From Closterium sp. Naga37s-1 (taxonomy: Eukaryota > Streptophyta > Zygnematophyceae > Desmidiales > Closteriaceae): 64,000 bases of DNA. The position numbers and the translations under genes were made by a program. The notes below the pieces were generated by a model. The model worked only from the letters and a program-made list of their open reading frames with translations. It made no database searches and had not been told where the DNA came from. This document shows positions 48,501 through 62,863 of the stretch, in pieces; the stretch's first letter is position 1, and every line of letters begins with the position of its first letter. Location: contig CANJKZ010000174.1 in NCBI GenBank assembly GCA_947471745.1, positions 2,487,501 through 2,551,500 of the forward strand, read 5' to 3'.

Positions 48501-51500
48501 CCAGGGCTTATTTGCAACCTCACTCACGCAGCCGTGGCTTATTTGCTACCTCACTCACGCAGCCGTGGCTTATTTGCTACCTCACTCACGCAGCCGTGGC
48601 TTATTTGCTACCTCACTCAGGCAGCCGTGGCTTATTTGCAACCTCACTCACGCAGCCGTGGCTTATTTGCTACCTCACTCACGCAGCCGTGGCTTATTTG
48701 CAACCTCACTCACGCAGCCGTGGCTTATTTTCTACCTCACTCACGCAGCCGTGGCTTATTTGCAACCTCACTCACGCAGCCGTGGCTTATTTGCTACCTC
48801 ACTCACGCAGCCGTGGCTTATTTTCTACCTCACTCACGCAGCCGTGGCTTATTTGCTACCTCACTCACGCGGCCGTGGCTTATTTGCTACCTCACTCACA
48901 CAGCCGTGGCTTATTTGCAACCTCACTCACGCGGCCGTGGCTTATTTGCTACCTCACTCACGCAGCCGTGGCTTATTTGCTACCTCACTCACGCAGCCGT
49001 GGCTTATTTGCTACCTCACTCACGCGGCCGTGGCTTATTTGCTACCTCACTCACGCAGCCGTGGCTTATTTGCAACCTCACTCACGTGGCCGTGGCTTAT
49101 TTGCTACCTCACTCACGCAGCCGTGGCTTATTTGCTACCTCACTCAGGCAGCCGTGGCTTATTTGCTACCTCACTCACGCAGCCGTGGCTCATTTGCTAC
49201 CTCACTCACGCAGCCAGGGCTTATTTGCAACCTCACTCACGCAGCCGTGGCTTATTTGCTACCTCACTCACGCAGCCGTGGCTTATTTGCTACCTCACTC
49301 ACGCAGCCGTGGCTTATTTGCTACCTCACTCACGCAGCCGTGGCTTATTTGCTACCTCACTCACGCAGCCGTGGCTTATTTGCTACCTCACTCACGCAGC
49401 CGTGGCTTATTTGCTACCTCACTCACGCAGCCGTGGCTTATTTGCTACCTCACTCACGCAGCCGTGGCTTATTTGCTACCTCACTCACGCAGCCGTGGCT
49501 TATTTGCAACCTCACTCACGCAGCCGTGGCTTATTTGCAACCTCACTCACGCAGCCGTGGCTTATTTGCTACCTCACTCACGCAGCCGTGGCTTATTTGC
49601 TACCTCACTCACGCAGCCGTGGCTTATTTGCTACCTCACTCACGCAGCCGTGGCTTATTTGCTACCTCACTCACGCAGCCGTGGCTTATTTGCTACCTCA
49701 CTCACGCAGCCGTGGCTTATTTGCTACCTCACTCACGCAGCCGTGGCTTATTTGCTGCCTCACTCACGCAGCCGTGGCTTATTTGCAACCTCACTCACGC
49801 AGCCGTGGCTTATTTGCTACCTCACTCATGCAGCCGTGGCTTATTTGCTACCTCACTCACGCAGCCGTGGCTTATTTGCTACCTCACTCACGCAGCCGTG
49901 GCTTATTTGCTACCTCACTCACGCAGCCGTGGCTTATTTGCTACCTCACTCACGCAGCCGTGGCTTATTTGCTACCTCACTCACGCAGCCGTGGCTTATT
50001 TGCTACCTCACTCAGGCAGCCGTGGCTTATTTGCTACCTCACTCACGCAGCCGTGGCTCATTTGCTACCTCACTCACGCAGCCAGGGCTTATTTGCAACC
50101 TCACTCACGCAGCCGTGGCTTATTTGCTACCTCACTCACGCAGCCGTGGCTTATTTGCTACCTCACTCACGCAGCCGTGGCTTATTTGCTACCTCACTCA
50201 GGCAGCCGTGGCTTATTTGCAACCTCACTCACGCAGCCGTGGCTTATTTGCTACCTCACTCACGCAGCCGTGGCTTATTTGCAACCTCACTCACGCAGCC
50301 GTGGCTTATTTTCTACCTCACTCACGCAGCCGTGGCTTATTTGCAACCTCACTCACGCAGCCGTGGCTTATTTGCTACCTCACTCACGCAGCCGTGGCTT
50401 ATTTTCTACCTCACTCACGCAGCCGTGGCTTATTTGCTACCTCACTCACGCGGCCGTGGCTTATTTGCTACCTCACTCACACAGCCGTGGCTTATTTGCA
50501 ACCTCACTCACGCGGCCGTGGCTTATTTGCTACCTCACTCACGCAGCCGTGGCTTATTTGCTACCTCACTCACGCAGCCGTGGCTTATTTGCTACCTCAC
50601 TCACGCGGCCGTGGCTTATTTGCTACCTCACTCACGCAGCCGTGGCTTATTTGCAACCTCACTCACGTGGCCGTGGCTTATTTGCTACCTCACTCACGCA
50701 GCCGTGGCTTATTTGCTACCTCACTCAGGCAGCCGTGGCTTATTTGCTACCTCACTCACGCAGCCGTGGCTCATTTGCTACCTCACTCACGCAGCCAGGG
50801 CTTATTTGCAACCTCACTCACGCAGCCGTGGCTTATTTGCTACCTCACTCACGCAGCCGTGGCTTATTTGCTACCTCACTCACGCAGCCATGGCTTATTT
50901 GCTACCTCACTCACGCAGCCGTGGCTTATTTGCTACCTCACTCACGCAGCCGTGGCTTATTTGCTACCTCACTCACGCAGCCGTGGCTTATTTGCAACCT
51001 CACTCACGCAGCCGTGGCTTATTTGCTACCTCACTCACGCAGCCGTGGCTTATTTGCTACCTCACTCACGCAGCCGTGGCTTATTTGCTACCTCACTCAC
51101 GCAGCCGTGGCTTATTTGCTACCTCACTCACGCAGCCGTGGCTTATTTGCTACCTCACTCACGCAGCCGTGGCTTATTTGCTACCTCACTCACGCAGCCG
51201 TGGCTTATTTGCTACCTCACTCACGCAGCCGTGGCTTATTTGCTACCTCACTCACGCAGCCGTGGCTTATTTGCTACCTCACTCACGCAGCCGTGGCTTA
51301 TTTGCTACCTCACTCACGCAGCCGTGGCTTATTTGCTACCTCACTCACGCAGCCATGGCTTATTTGCTACCTCACTCACGCAGCCGTGGCTTATTTGCTA
51401 CCTCACTCACGCAGCCGTGGCATATTTGCAACCTCATTCACGCAGCCGTGGCTTATTTGCTACCTCACTCACGCAGCCGTGGCTTATTTGCTACCTCACT

Positions 51501-53580
51501 CACGCAGCCGTGGCTTATTTGCTACCTCACTCACGCAGCCGTGGCTTATTTGCTACCTCACTCACGCAGCCGTGGCTTATTTGCTACCTCACTCACGCAG
51601 CCGTGGCTTATTTGCTACCTCACTCACGCAGCCGTGGCTTATTTGCTACCTCACTCACGCAGCCGTGGCTTATTTGCAACCTCACTCACGCAGCCGTGGC
51701 TTATTTGCTACCTCACTCACGCAGCCGTGGCTTATTTGCTACCTCACTCACGCAGCCGTGGCTTATTTGCTACCTCACTCACGCAGCCGTGGCTTATTTG
51801 CTACCTCACTCACGCAGCCGTGGCTTATTTGCTACCTCACTCACGCAGCCATGGCTTATTTGCTACCTCACTCACGCAGCCGTGGCTTATTTGCTACCTC
51901 ACTCACGCAGCCGTGGCATATTTGCAACCTCATTCACGCAGCCGTGGCTTATTTGCTACCTCACTCACGCAGCCGTGGCTTATTTGCTACCTCACTCACG
52001 CAGCCGTGGCTTATTTGCTACCTCACTCACGCAGCCGTGGCTTATTTGCTACCTCACTCACGCAGCCGTGGCTTATTTGCTACCTCACTCACGCAGCCGT
52101 GGCTTATTTGCTACCTCACTCACGCAGCCGTGGCTTATTTGCTACCTCACTCACGCAGCCGTGGCTTATTTGCAACCTCACTCACGCAGCCGTGGCTTAT
52201 TTGCTACCTCACTCACGCAGCCGTGGCTTATTTGCTACCTCACTCACGCAGCCGTGGCTTATTTGCTACCTCACTCACGCAGCCGTGGCTTATTTGCTAC
52301 CTCACTCACGCAGCCGTGGCTTATTTGCTACCTCACTCACGCAGCCGTGGCTTATTTGCAACCTCACTCACGCAGCCGTGGCTTATTTGCTACCTCACTC
52401 ACGCAGCCGTGGCTTATTTGCTACCTCACTCACGCAGCCGTGGCTTATTTGCTACCTCACTTACGCAGCCGTGGCTTATTTGCTACCTCACTCACGCAGC
52501 CGTGGCTTATTTGCAACCTCACTCACGCAGCCGTGGCTTATTTGCTACCTCACTCACGCAGCCGTGGCTTGTTTGCTACCTCACTCACGCAGCCGTGGCT
52601 TGTTTGCAACCTCACTCACGCAGCCGTGGCTTATTTGCTACCTCACTCACGCAGCCGTGGCTTATTTGCTACCTCACTCACGCAGCCGTGGCTTATTTGC
52701 TACCTCACTCACGCAGCCGTGGCTTATTTGCTACCTCACTCACGCAGCCGTGGCTTATTTGCTACCTCACTCACGCAGCCGTGGCTTATTTGCTACCTCA
52801 CTCACGCAGCCGTGGCTTATTTGCTACCTCACTCACGCAGCCGTGGCTTATTTGCTACCTCACTCAGGCAGCCGTGGCTTATTTGCTACCTCACTCACGC
52901 AGCCGTGGCTCATTTGCTACCTCACTCACGCAGCCAGGGCTTATTTGCAACCTCACTCACGCAGCCGTGGCTTATTTGCTACCTCACTCACGCAGCCGTG
53001 GCTTATTTGCTACCTCACTCACGCAGCCGTGGCTTATTTGCTACCTCACTCAGGCAACCGTGGCTTATTTGCAACCTCACTCACGCAGCCGTGGCTTATT
53101 TGCTACCTCACTCACGCAGCCGTGGCTTATTTGCAACCTCACTCACGCAGCCGTGGCTTATTTGCTACCTCACTCACGCAGCCGTGGCTTATTTGCAACC
53201 TCACTCACGCAGCCGTGGCTTATTTGCTACCTCACTCACGCAGCCGTGGCTTATTTGCTACCTCACTCACGCAGCCGTGGCTTATTTGCTACCTCACTCA
53301 CGTGGCCGTGGCTTATTTGCTACCTCACTCACACAGCCGTGGCTTATTTGCAACCTCACTCACGCGGCCGTGGCTTATTTGCTACCTCACTCACGCAGCC
53401 GTGGCTTATTTGCTACCTCACTCACGCAGCCGTGGCTTATTTGCTACCTCACTCACGCGGCCGTGGCTTATTTGCTACCTCACTCACGCAGCCGTGGCTT
53501 ATTTGCAACCTCACTCACGCGGCCGTGGCTTATTTGCTACCTCACTCACGCAGCCGTGGCTTATTTGCTACCTCACTCAG
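42575..53580 (+). repeat. Higher-order repeat zone 1 (23- and 28-unit blocks)
   Basis: A three-unit signature (CAGGCAG, then GCTCATTTGC, then CCAGGGCTT with GCAACC) occurs at 42575, 43505, 44218, 45489, 46357, 47566, 48434, 49147, 50015, 50728, 52867 and 53580. Spacings are all multiples of 31. 713 bp (23 units) occurs five times and 868 bp (28 units) three times, alongside 930, 1209, 1271 and 2139. Two successive 1581-bp (51-unit) copies start at 47566 and 49147. Secondary markers keep their offset: CAGGCAG with GCAACC at +186, and GCTGCC at 48173 and 49754. Confidence 0.9.
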
Positions 53581-54771
53581 GCAGCCGTGGCTTATTTGCT
53601 ACCTCACTCACGCAGCCGTGGCTCATTTGCTACCTCACTCACGCAGCCAGGGCTTATTTGCAACCTCACTCACGCAGCCGTGGCTTATTTGCAACCTCAC
53701 TCACGCAGCCGTGGCTTATTTGCTACCTCACTCACGCAGCCATGGCTTATTTGCTACCTCACTCACGCAGCCGTGGCTTATTTGCTACCTCACTCACGCA
53801 GCCGTGGCTTATTTGCTACCTCACTCACGCAGCCGTGGCTTATTTGCAACCTCACTCACGCAGCCGTGGCTTATTTGCTACCTCACTCACGCAGCCGTGG
53901 CTTATTTGCTACCTCACTCACGCAGCCGTGGCTTATTTGCTACCTCACTCACGCAGCCGTGGCTTATTTGCTACCTCACTCACGCGGCCGTGGCTTATTT
54001 GCTACCTCACTCACGCAGCCGTGGCTTATTTGCAACCTCACTCACGCAGCCGTGGCTTATTTGCTACCTCACTCACGCAGCCGTGGCTTATTTGCTACCT
54101 CACTCACGCAGCCGTGGCTTATTTGCTACCTCACTCACGCAGCCGTGGCTTATTTGCTACCTCACTCACGCAGCCGTGGCTTATTTGCTACCTCACTCAC
54201 GCAGCCGTGGCTTATTTGCAACCTCACTCACGCAGCCGTGGCTTATTTGCTACCTCACTCACGCAGCCGTGGCTTATTTGCAACCTCACTCACGCAGCCG
54301 TGGCTTATTTGCAACCTCACTCACGCAGCCGTGGCTTATTTGCTACCTCACTCACGCAGCCGTGGCTTATTTGCTACCTCACTCACGCAGCCGTGGCTTA
54401 TTTGCTACCTCACTCACGCAGCCGTGGCTTATTTGCAACCTCACTCACGCAGCCGTGGCTTATTTGCAACCTCACTCACGCAGCCGTGGCTTATTTGCAA
54501 CCTCACTCACGCAGCCGTGGCTTATTTGCTACCTCACTCACGCAGCCGTGGCTTATTTGCTACCTCACTCACGCAGCCGTGGCTTATTTGCTACCTCACT
54601 TACGCAGCCGTGGCTTATTTGCTACCTCACTCACGCAGCCGTGGCTTATTTGCTACCTCACTCACGCAGCCGTGGCTTATTTGCAACCTCACTCACGCAG
54701 CCGTGGCTTATTTGCTACCTCACTCACGCAGCCGTGGCTTATTTGCTACCTCACTCACGCAGCCGTGGCTT

Positions 54772-57700
54772 GTTTGCAACCTCACTCACGCAGCCGTGGC
54801 TTATTTGCTACCTCACTCACGCAGCCGTGGCTTATTTGCAACCTCACTCACGCAGCCGTGGCTTATTTGCTACCTCACTCACGCAGCCGTGGCTTATTTG
54901 CTACCTCACTCACGCAGCCGTGGCTTGTTTGCAACCTCACTCACGCAGCCGTGGCTTATTTGCTACCTCACTCACGCAGCCGTGGCTTATTTGCAACCTC
55001 ATTCACGCAGCCGTGGCTTATTTGCTACCTCATTCACGCAGCCGTGGCTTATTTGCAACCTCACTCACGCAGCCGTGGCTTATTTGCTACCTCACTCACG
55101 CAGCCGTGGCTTATTTGCAACCTCACTCACGCAGCCGTGGCTTATTTGCTACCTCACTCACGCAGCCGTGGCTTATTTGCTACCTCACTCACGCAGCCGT
55201 GGCTTATTTGCTACCTCACTCACGCAGCCGTGGCTTATTTGCTACCTCACTCACGCAGCCGTGGCTTATTTGCTACCTCACTCACGCAGCCGTGGCTTAT
55301 TTGCTACCTCACTCACGCAGCCGTGGCTTATTTGCTACCTCACTCACGCAGCCGTGGCTTATTTGCTACCTCACTCACGCAGCCGTGGCTTATTTGCAAC
55401 CTCACTCACGCAGCCGTGGCTTATTTGCTACCTCACTCACGCAGCCGTGGCTTATTTGCTACCTCACTCACGCAGCCGTGGCTTATTTGCTACCTCACTC
55501 ACGCAGCCGTGGCTTATTTGCTACCTCACTCACGCAGCCGTGGCTTATTTGCTACCTCACTCACGCAGCCGTGGCTTATTTGCTACCTCACTCACGCAGC
55601 CGTGGCTTATTTGCTACCTCACTCACGCAGCCGTGGCTTATTTGCTACCTCACTCACGCAGCCGTGGCTTATTTGCTACCTCACTCACGCAGCCGTGGCT
55701 TGTTTGCAACCTCACTCACGCAGCCGTGGCTTATTTGCTACCTCACTCACGCAGCCGTGGCTTATTTGCAACCTCATTCACGCAGCCGTGGCTTATTTGC
55801 TACCTCATTCACGCAGCCGTGGCTTATTTGCAACCTCACTCACGCAGCCGTGGCTTATTTGCTACCTCACTCATGCAGCCGTGGCTTATTTGCAACCTCA
55901 CTCACGCAGCCGTGGCTTATTTGCTACCTCACTCACGCAGCCGTGGCTTATTTGCTACCTCACTCACGCAGCCGTGGCTTATTTGCTACCTCACTCACGC
56001 AGCCGTGGCTTATTTGCTACCTCACTCACGCAGCCGTGGCTTATTTGCAACCTCACTCACGCAGCCGTGGCTTATTTGCTACCTCACTCACGCAGCCGTG
56101 GCTTATTTGCTACCTCACTCACGCAGCCGTGGCTTGTTTGCAACCTCACTCACGCAGCCGTGGCTTATTTGCTACCTCACTCACGCAGCCGTGGCTTATT
56201 TGCAACCTCACTCACGCAGCCGTGGCTTATTTGCTACCTCACTCACGCAGCCGTGGCTTATTTGCTACCTCACTCACGCAGCCGTGGCTTATTTGCTACC
56301 TCACTCACGCAGCCGTGGCTTATTTGCTACCTCACTCACGCAGCCGTGGCTTATTTGCTACCTCACTCACGCAGCCGTGGCTTATTTGCTACCTCACTCA
56401 CGCAGCCGTGGCTTATTTGCTACCTCACTCACGCAGCCGTGGCTTATTTGCTACCTCACTCACGCAGCCGTGGCTTGTTTGCAACCTCACTCACGCAGCC
56501 GTGGCTTATTTGCTACCTCACTCACGCAGCCGTGGCTTATTTGCAACCTCATTCACGCAGCCGTGGCTTATTTGCTACCTCATTCACGCAGCCGTGGCTT
56601 ATTTGCAACCTCACTCACGCAGCCGTGGCTTATTTGCTACCTCACTCACGCAGCCGTGGCTTATTTGCAACCTCACTCACGCAGCCGTGGCTTATTTGCT
56701 ACCTCACTCACGCAGCCGTGGCTTATTTGCTACCTCACTCACGCAGCCGTGGCTTATTTGCTACCTCACTCACGCAGCCGTGGCTTATTTGCTACCTCAC
56801 TCACGCAGCCGTGGCTTATTTGCAACCTCACTCACGCAGCCGTGGCTTATTTGCTACCTCACTCACGCAGCCGTGGCTTATTTGCTACCTCACTCACGCA
56901 GCCGTGGCTTGTTTGCAACCTCACTCACGCAGCCGTGGCTTATTTGCTACCTCACTCACGCAGCCGTGGCTTATTTGCAACCTCACTCACGCAGCCGTGG
57001 CTTATTTGCTACCTCACTCACGCAGCCGTGGCTTATTTGCTACCTCACTCACGCAGCCGTGGCTTATTTGCTACCTCACTCACGCAGCCGTGGCTTATTT
57101 GCTACCTCACTCACGCAGCCGTGGCTTATTTGCTACCTCACTCACGCAGCCGTGGCTTATTTGCTACCTCACTCACGCAGCCGTGGCTTATTTGCTACCT
57201 CACTCACGCAGCCGTGGCTTATTTGCTACCTCACTCACGCAGCCATGGCTTATTTGCTACCTCACTCACGCAGCCGTGGCTTATTTGCTACCTCACTCAC
57301 GCAGCCGTGGCATATTTGCAACCTCATTCACGCAGCCGTGGCTTATTTGCAACCTCACTCACGCAGCCGTGGCTTATTTGCTACCTCACTCACGCAGCCG
57401 TGGCTTATTTGCTACCTCACTCACGCAGCCGTGGCTTATTTGCTACCTCACTCACGCAGCCGTGGCTTATTTGCTACCTCACTCACGCAGCCGTGGCTTA
57501 TTTGCTACCTCACTCACGCAGCCGTGGCTTATTTGCTACCTCACTCACGCAGCCGTGGCTTATTTGCTACCTCACTCACGCAGCCGTGGCTTATTTGCAA
57601 CCTCACTCACGCAGCCGTGGCTTATTTGCAACCTCACTCACGCAGCCGTGGCTTATTTGCTACCTCACTCACGCAGCCGTGGCTTATTTGCTACCTCACT

Positions 57701-60700
57701 CACGCAGCCGTGGCTTATTTGCTACCTCACTCACGCAGCCGTGGCTTATTTGCAACCTCACTCACGCAGCCGTGGCTTATTTGCAACCTCACTCACGCAG
57801 CCGTGGCTTATTTGCAACCTCACTCACGCAGCCGTGGCTTATTTGCTACCTCACTCACGCAGCCGTGGCTTATTTGCTACCTCACTCACGCAGCCGTGGC
57901 TTATTTGCTACCTCACTTACGCAGCCGTGGCTTATTTGCTACCTCACTCACGCAGCCGTGGCTTATTTGCTACCTCACTCACGCAGCCGTGGCTTATTTG
58001 CAACCTCACTCACGCAGCCGTGGCTTATTTGCTACCTCACTCACGCAGCCGTGGCTTATTTGCTACCTCACTCACGCAGCCGTGGCTTGTTTGCAACCTC
58101 ACTCACGCAGCCGTGGCTTATTTGCTACCTCACTCACGCAGCCGTGGCTTATTTGCAACCTCATTCACGCAGCCGTGGCTTATTTGCTACCTCATTCACG
58201 CAGCCGTGGCTTATTTGCAACCTCACTCACGCAGCCGTGGCTTATTTGCTACCTCACTCACGCAGCCGTGGCTTATTTGCAACCTCACTCACGCAGCCGT
58301 GGCTTATTTGCTACCTCACTCACGCAGCCGTGGCTTATTTGCTACCTCACTCACGCAGCCGTGGCTTATTTGCTACCTCACTCACGCAGCCGTGGCTTAT
58401 TTGCTACCTCACTCACGCAGCCGTGGCTTATTTGCTACCTCACTCACGCAGCCGTGGCTTATTTGCTACCTCACTCACGCAGCCGTGGCTTATTTGCTAC
58501 CTCACTCACGCAGCCGTGGCTTATTTGCTACCTCACTCACGCAGCCGTGGCTTATTTGCAACCTCACTCACGCAGCCGTGGCTTATTTGCTACCTCACTC
58601 ACGCAGCCGTGGCTTATTTGCAACCTCACTCACGCAGCCGTGGCTTATTTGCAACCTCACTCACGCAGCCGTGGCTTATTTGCTACCTCACTCACGCAGC
58701 CGTGGCTTATTTGCTACCTCACTCACGCAGCCGTGGCTTATTTGCTACCTCACTCACGCAGCCGTGGCTTATTTGCAACCTCACTCACGCAGCCGTGGCT
58801 TATTTGCAACCTCACTCACGCAGCCGTGGCTTATTTGCAACCTCACTCACGCAGCCGTGGCTTATTTGCTACCTCACTCACGCAGCCGTGGCTTATTTGC
58901 TACCTCACTCACGCAGCCGTGGCTTATTTGCTACCTCACTTACGCAGCCGTGGCTTATTTGCTACCTCACTCACGCAGCCGTGGCTTATTTGCTACCTCA
59001 CTCACGCAGCCGTGGCTTATTTGCAACCTCACTCACGCAGCCGTGGCTTATTTGCTACCTCACTCACGCAGCCGTGGCTTATTTGCTACCTCACTCACGC
59101 AGCCGTGGCTTGTTTGCAACCTCACTCACGCAGCCGTGGCTTATTTGCTACCTCACTCACGCAGCCGTGGCTTATTTGCAACCTCATTCACGCAGCCGTG
59201 GCTTATTTGCTACCTCATTCACGCAGCCGTGGCTTATTTGCAACCTCACTCACGCAGCCGTGGCTTATTTGCTACCTCACTCACGCAGCCGTGGCTTATT
59301 TGCAACCTCACTCACGCAGCCGTGGCTTATTTGCTACCTCACTCACGCAGCCGTGGCTTATTTGCTACCTCACTCACGCAGCCGTGGCTTATTTGCTACC
59401 TCACTCACGCAGCCGTGGCTTATTTGCTACCTCACTCACGCAGCCGTGGCTTATTTGCTACCTCACTCACGCAGCCGTGGCTTATTTGCTACCTCACTCA
59501 CGCAGCCGTGGCTTATTTGCTACCTCACTCACGCAGCCGTGGCTTATTTGCTACCTCACTCACGCAGCCGTGGCTTATTTGCAACCTCACTCACGCAGCC
59601 GTGGCTTATTTGCTACCTCACTCACGCAGCCGTGGCTTATTTGCTACCTCACTCACGCAGCCGTGGCTTATTTGCTACCTCACTCACGCAGCCGTGGCTT
59701 ATTTGCTACCTCACTCACGCAGCCGTGGCTTATTTGCTACCTCACTCACGCAGCCGTGGCTTATTTGCTACCTCACTCACGCAGCCGTGGCTTATTTGCT
59801 ACCTCACTCACGCAGCCGTGGCTTATTTGCTACCTCACTCACGCAGCCGTGGCTTATTTGCTACCTCACTCACGCAGCCGTGGCTTGTTTGCAACCTCAC
59901 TCACGCAGCCGTGGCTTATTTGCTACCTCACTCACGCAGCCGTGGCTTATTTGCAACCTCATTCACGCAGCCGTGGCTTATTTGCTACCTCATTCACGCA
60001 GCCGTGGCTTATTTGCAACCTCACTCACGCAGCCGTGGCTTATTTGCTACCTCACTCACGCAGCCGTGGCTTATTTGCAACCTCACTCACGCAGCCGTGG
60101 CTTATTTGCTACCTCACTCACGCAGCCGTGGCTTATTTGCTACCTCACTCACGCAGCCGTGGCTTATTTGCTACCTCACTCACGCAGCCGTGGCTTATTT
60201 GCTACCTCACTCACGCAGCCGTGGCTTATTTGCTACCTCACTCACGCAGCCGTGGCTTATTTGCTACCTCACTCACGCAGCCGTGGCTTATTTGCTACCT
60301 CACTCACGCAGCCGTGGCTTATTTGCTACCTCACTCACGCAGCCGTGGCTTATTTGCAACCTCACTCACGCAGCCGTGGCTTATTTGCTACCTCACTCAC
60401 GCAGCCGTGGCTTATTTGCAACCTCACTCACGCAGCCGTGGCTTATTTGCAACCTCACTCACGCAGCCGTGGCTTATTTGCTACCTCACTCACGCAGCCG
60501 TGGCTTATTTGCTACCTCACTCACGCAGCCGTGGCTTATTTGCTACCTCACTCACGCAGCCGTGGCTTATTTGCAACCTCACTCACGCAGCCGTGGCTTA
60601 TTTGCAACCTCACTCACGCAGCCGTGGCTTATTTGCAACCTCACTCACGCAGCCGTGGCTTATTTGCTACCTCACTCACGCAGCCGTGGCTTATTTGCTA

Positions 60701-62863
60701 CCTCACTCACGCAGCCGTGGCTTATTTGCTACCTCACTTACGCAGCCGTGGCTTATTTGCTACCTCACTCACGCAGCCGTGGCTTATTTGCTACCTCACT
60801 CACGCAGCCGTGGCTTATTTGCAACCTCACTCACGCAGCCGTGGCTTATTTGCTACCTCACTCACGCAGCCGTGGCTTATTTGCTACCTCACTCACGCAG
60901 CCGTGGCTTGTTTGCAACCTCACTCACGCAGCCGTGGCTTATTTGCTACCTCACTCACGCAGCCGTGGCTTATTTGCAACCTCACTCACGCAGCCGTGGC
61001 TTATTTGCTACCTCACTCACGCAGCCGTGGCTTATTTGCTACCTCACTCACGCAGCCGTGGCTTGTTTGCAACCTCACTCACGCAGCCGTGGCTTATTTT
61101 CTACCTCACTCACGCAGCCGTGGCTTATTTGCAACCTCATTCACGCAGCCGTGGCTTATTTGCTACCTCATTCACGCAGCCGTGGCTTATTTGCAACCTC
61201 ACTCACGCAGCCGTGGCTTATTTGCTACCTCACTCACGCAGCCGTGGCTTATTTGCAACCTCACTCACGCAGCCGTGGCTTATTTGCTACCTCACTCACG
61301 CAGCCGTGGCTTATTTGCTACCTCACTCACGCAGCCGTGGCTTATTTGCTACCTCACTCACGCAGCCGTGGCTTATTTGCTACCTCACTCACGCAGCCGT
61401 GGCTTATTTGCTACCTCACTCACGCAGCCGTGGCTTATTTGCTACCTCACTCACGCAGCCGTGGCTTATTTGCTACCTCACTCACGCAGCCGTGGCTTAT
61501 TTGCTACCTCACTCACGCAGCCGTGGCTTATTTGCAACCTCACTCACGCAGCCGTGGCTTATTTGCTACCTCACTCACGCAGCCGTGGCTTATTTGCTAC
61601 CTCACTCACGCAGCCGTGGCTTATTTGCTACCTCACTCACGCAGCCGTGGCTTATTTGCTACCTCACTCACGCAGCCGTGGCTTATTTGCTACCTCACTC
61701 ACGCAGCCGTGGCTTATTTGCTACCTCACTCACGCAGCCGTGGCTTATTTGCTACCTCACTCACGCAGCCGTGGCTTATTTGCTACCTCACTCACGCAGC
61801 CGTGGCTTATTTGCTACCTCACTCACGCAGCCGTGGCTTGTTTGCAACCTCACTCACGCAGCCGTGGCTTATTTGCTACCTCACTCACGCAGCCGTGGCT
61901 TATTTGCAACCTCATTCACGCAGCCGTGGCTTATTTGCTACCTCATTCACGCAGCCGTGGCTTATTTGCAACCTCACTCACGCAGCCGTGGCTTATTTGC
62001 TACCTCACTCACGCAGCCGTGGCTTATTTGCAACCTCACTCACGCAGCCGTGGCTTATTTGCTACCTCACTCACGCAGCCGTGGCTTATTTGCTACCTCA
62101 CTCACGCAGCCGTGGCTTATTTGCTACCTCACTCACGCAGCCGTGGCTTATTTGCTACCTCACTCACGCAGCCGTGGCTTATTTGCTACCTCACTCACGC
62201 AGCCGTGGCTTATTTGCTACCTCACTCACGCAGCCGTGGCTTATTTGCTACCTCACTCACGCAGCCGTGGCTTATTTGCTACCTCACTCACGCAGCCGTG
62301 GCTTATTTGCAACCTCACTCACGCAGCCGTGGCTTATTTGCTACCTCACTCACGCAGCCGTGGCTTATTTGCAACCTCACTCACGCAGCCGTGGCTTATT
62401 TGCAACCTCACTCACGCAGCCGTGGCTTATTTGCTACCTCACTCACGCAGCCGTGGCTTATTTGCTACCTCACTCACGCAGCCGTGGCTTATTTGCTACC
62501 TCACTCACGCAGCCGTGGCTTATTTGCAACCTCACTCACGCAGCCGTGGCTTATTTGCAACCTCACTCACGCAGCCGTGGCTTATTTGCAACCTCACTCA
62601 CGCAGCCGTGGCTTATTTGCTACCTCACTCACGCAGCCGTGGCTTATTTGCTACCTCACTCACGCAGCCGTGGCTTATTTGCTACCTCACTTACGCAGCC
62701 GTGGCTTATTTGCTACCTCACTCACGCAGCCGTGGCTTATTTGCTACCTCACTCACGCAGCCGTGGCTTATTTGCAACCTCACTCACGCAGCCGTGGCTT
62801 ATTTGCTACCTCACTCACGCAGCCGTGGCTTATTTGCTACCTCACTCACGCAGCCGTGGCTTG
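54772..62863 (+). repeat. Higher-order repeat zone 2 (25- and 33-unit blocks)
   Basis: The variant CTTGTTTGCAACC occurs at 54772, 54927, 55702, 56136, 56477, 56911, 58089, 59112, 59887, 60910, 61065, 61840 and 62863. Between 58089 and 62863 the spacing alternates 1023 and 775 bp (33 and 25 units), a 1798-bp period, with a 155-bp (5-unit) addition at 60910-61065. The triplet 54772/54927/55702 repeats exactly as 60910/61065/61840. A CATTCACG pair follows most of these markers at constant distance. Confidence 0.9.
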
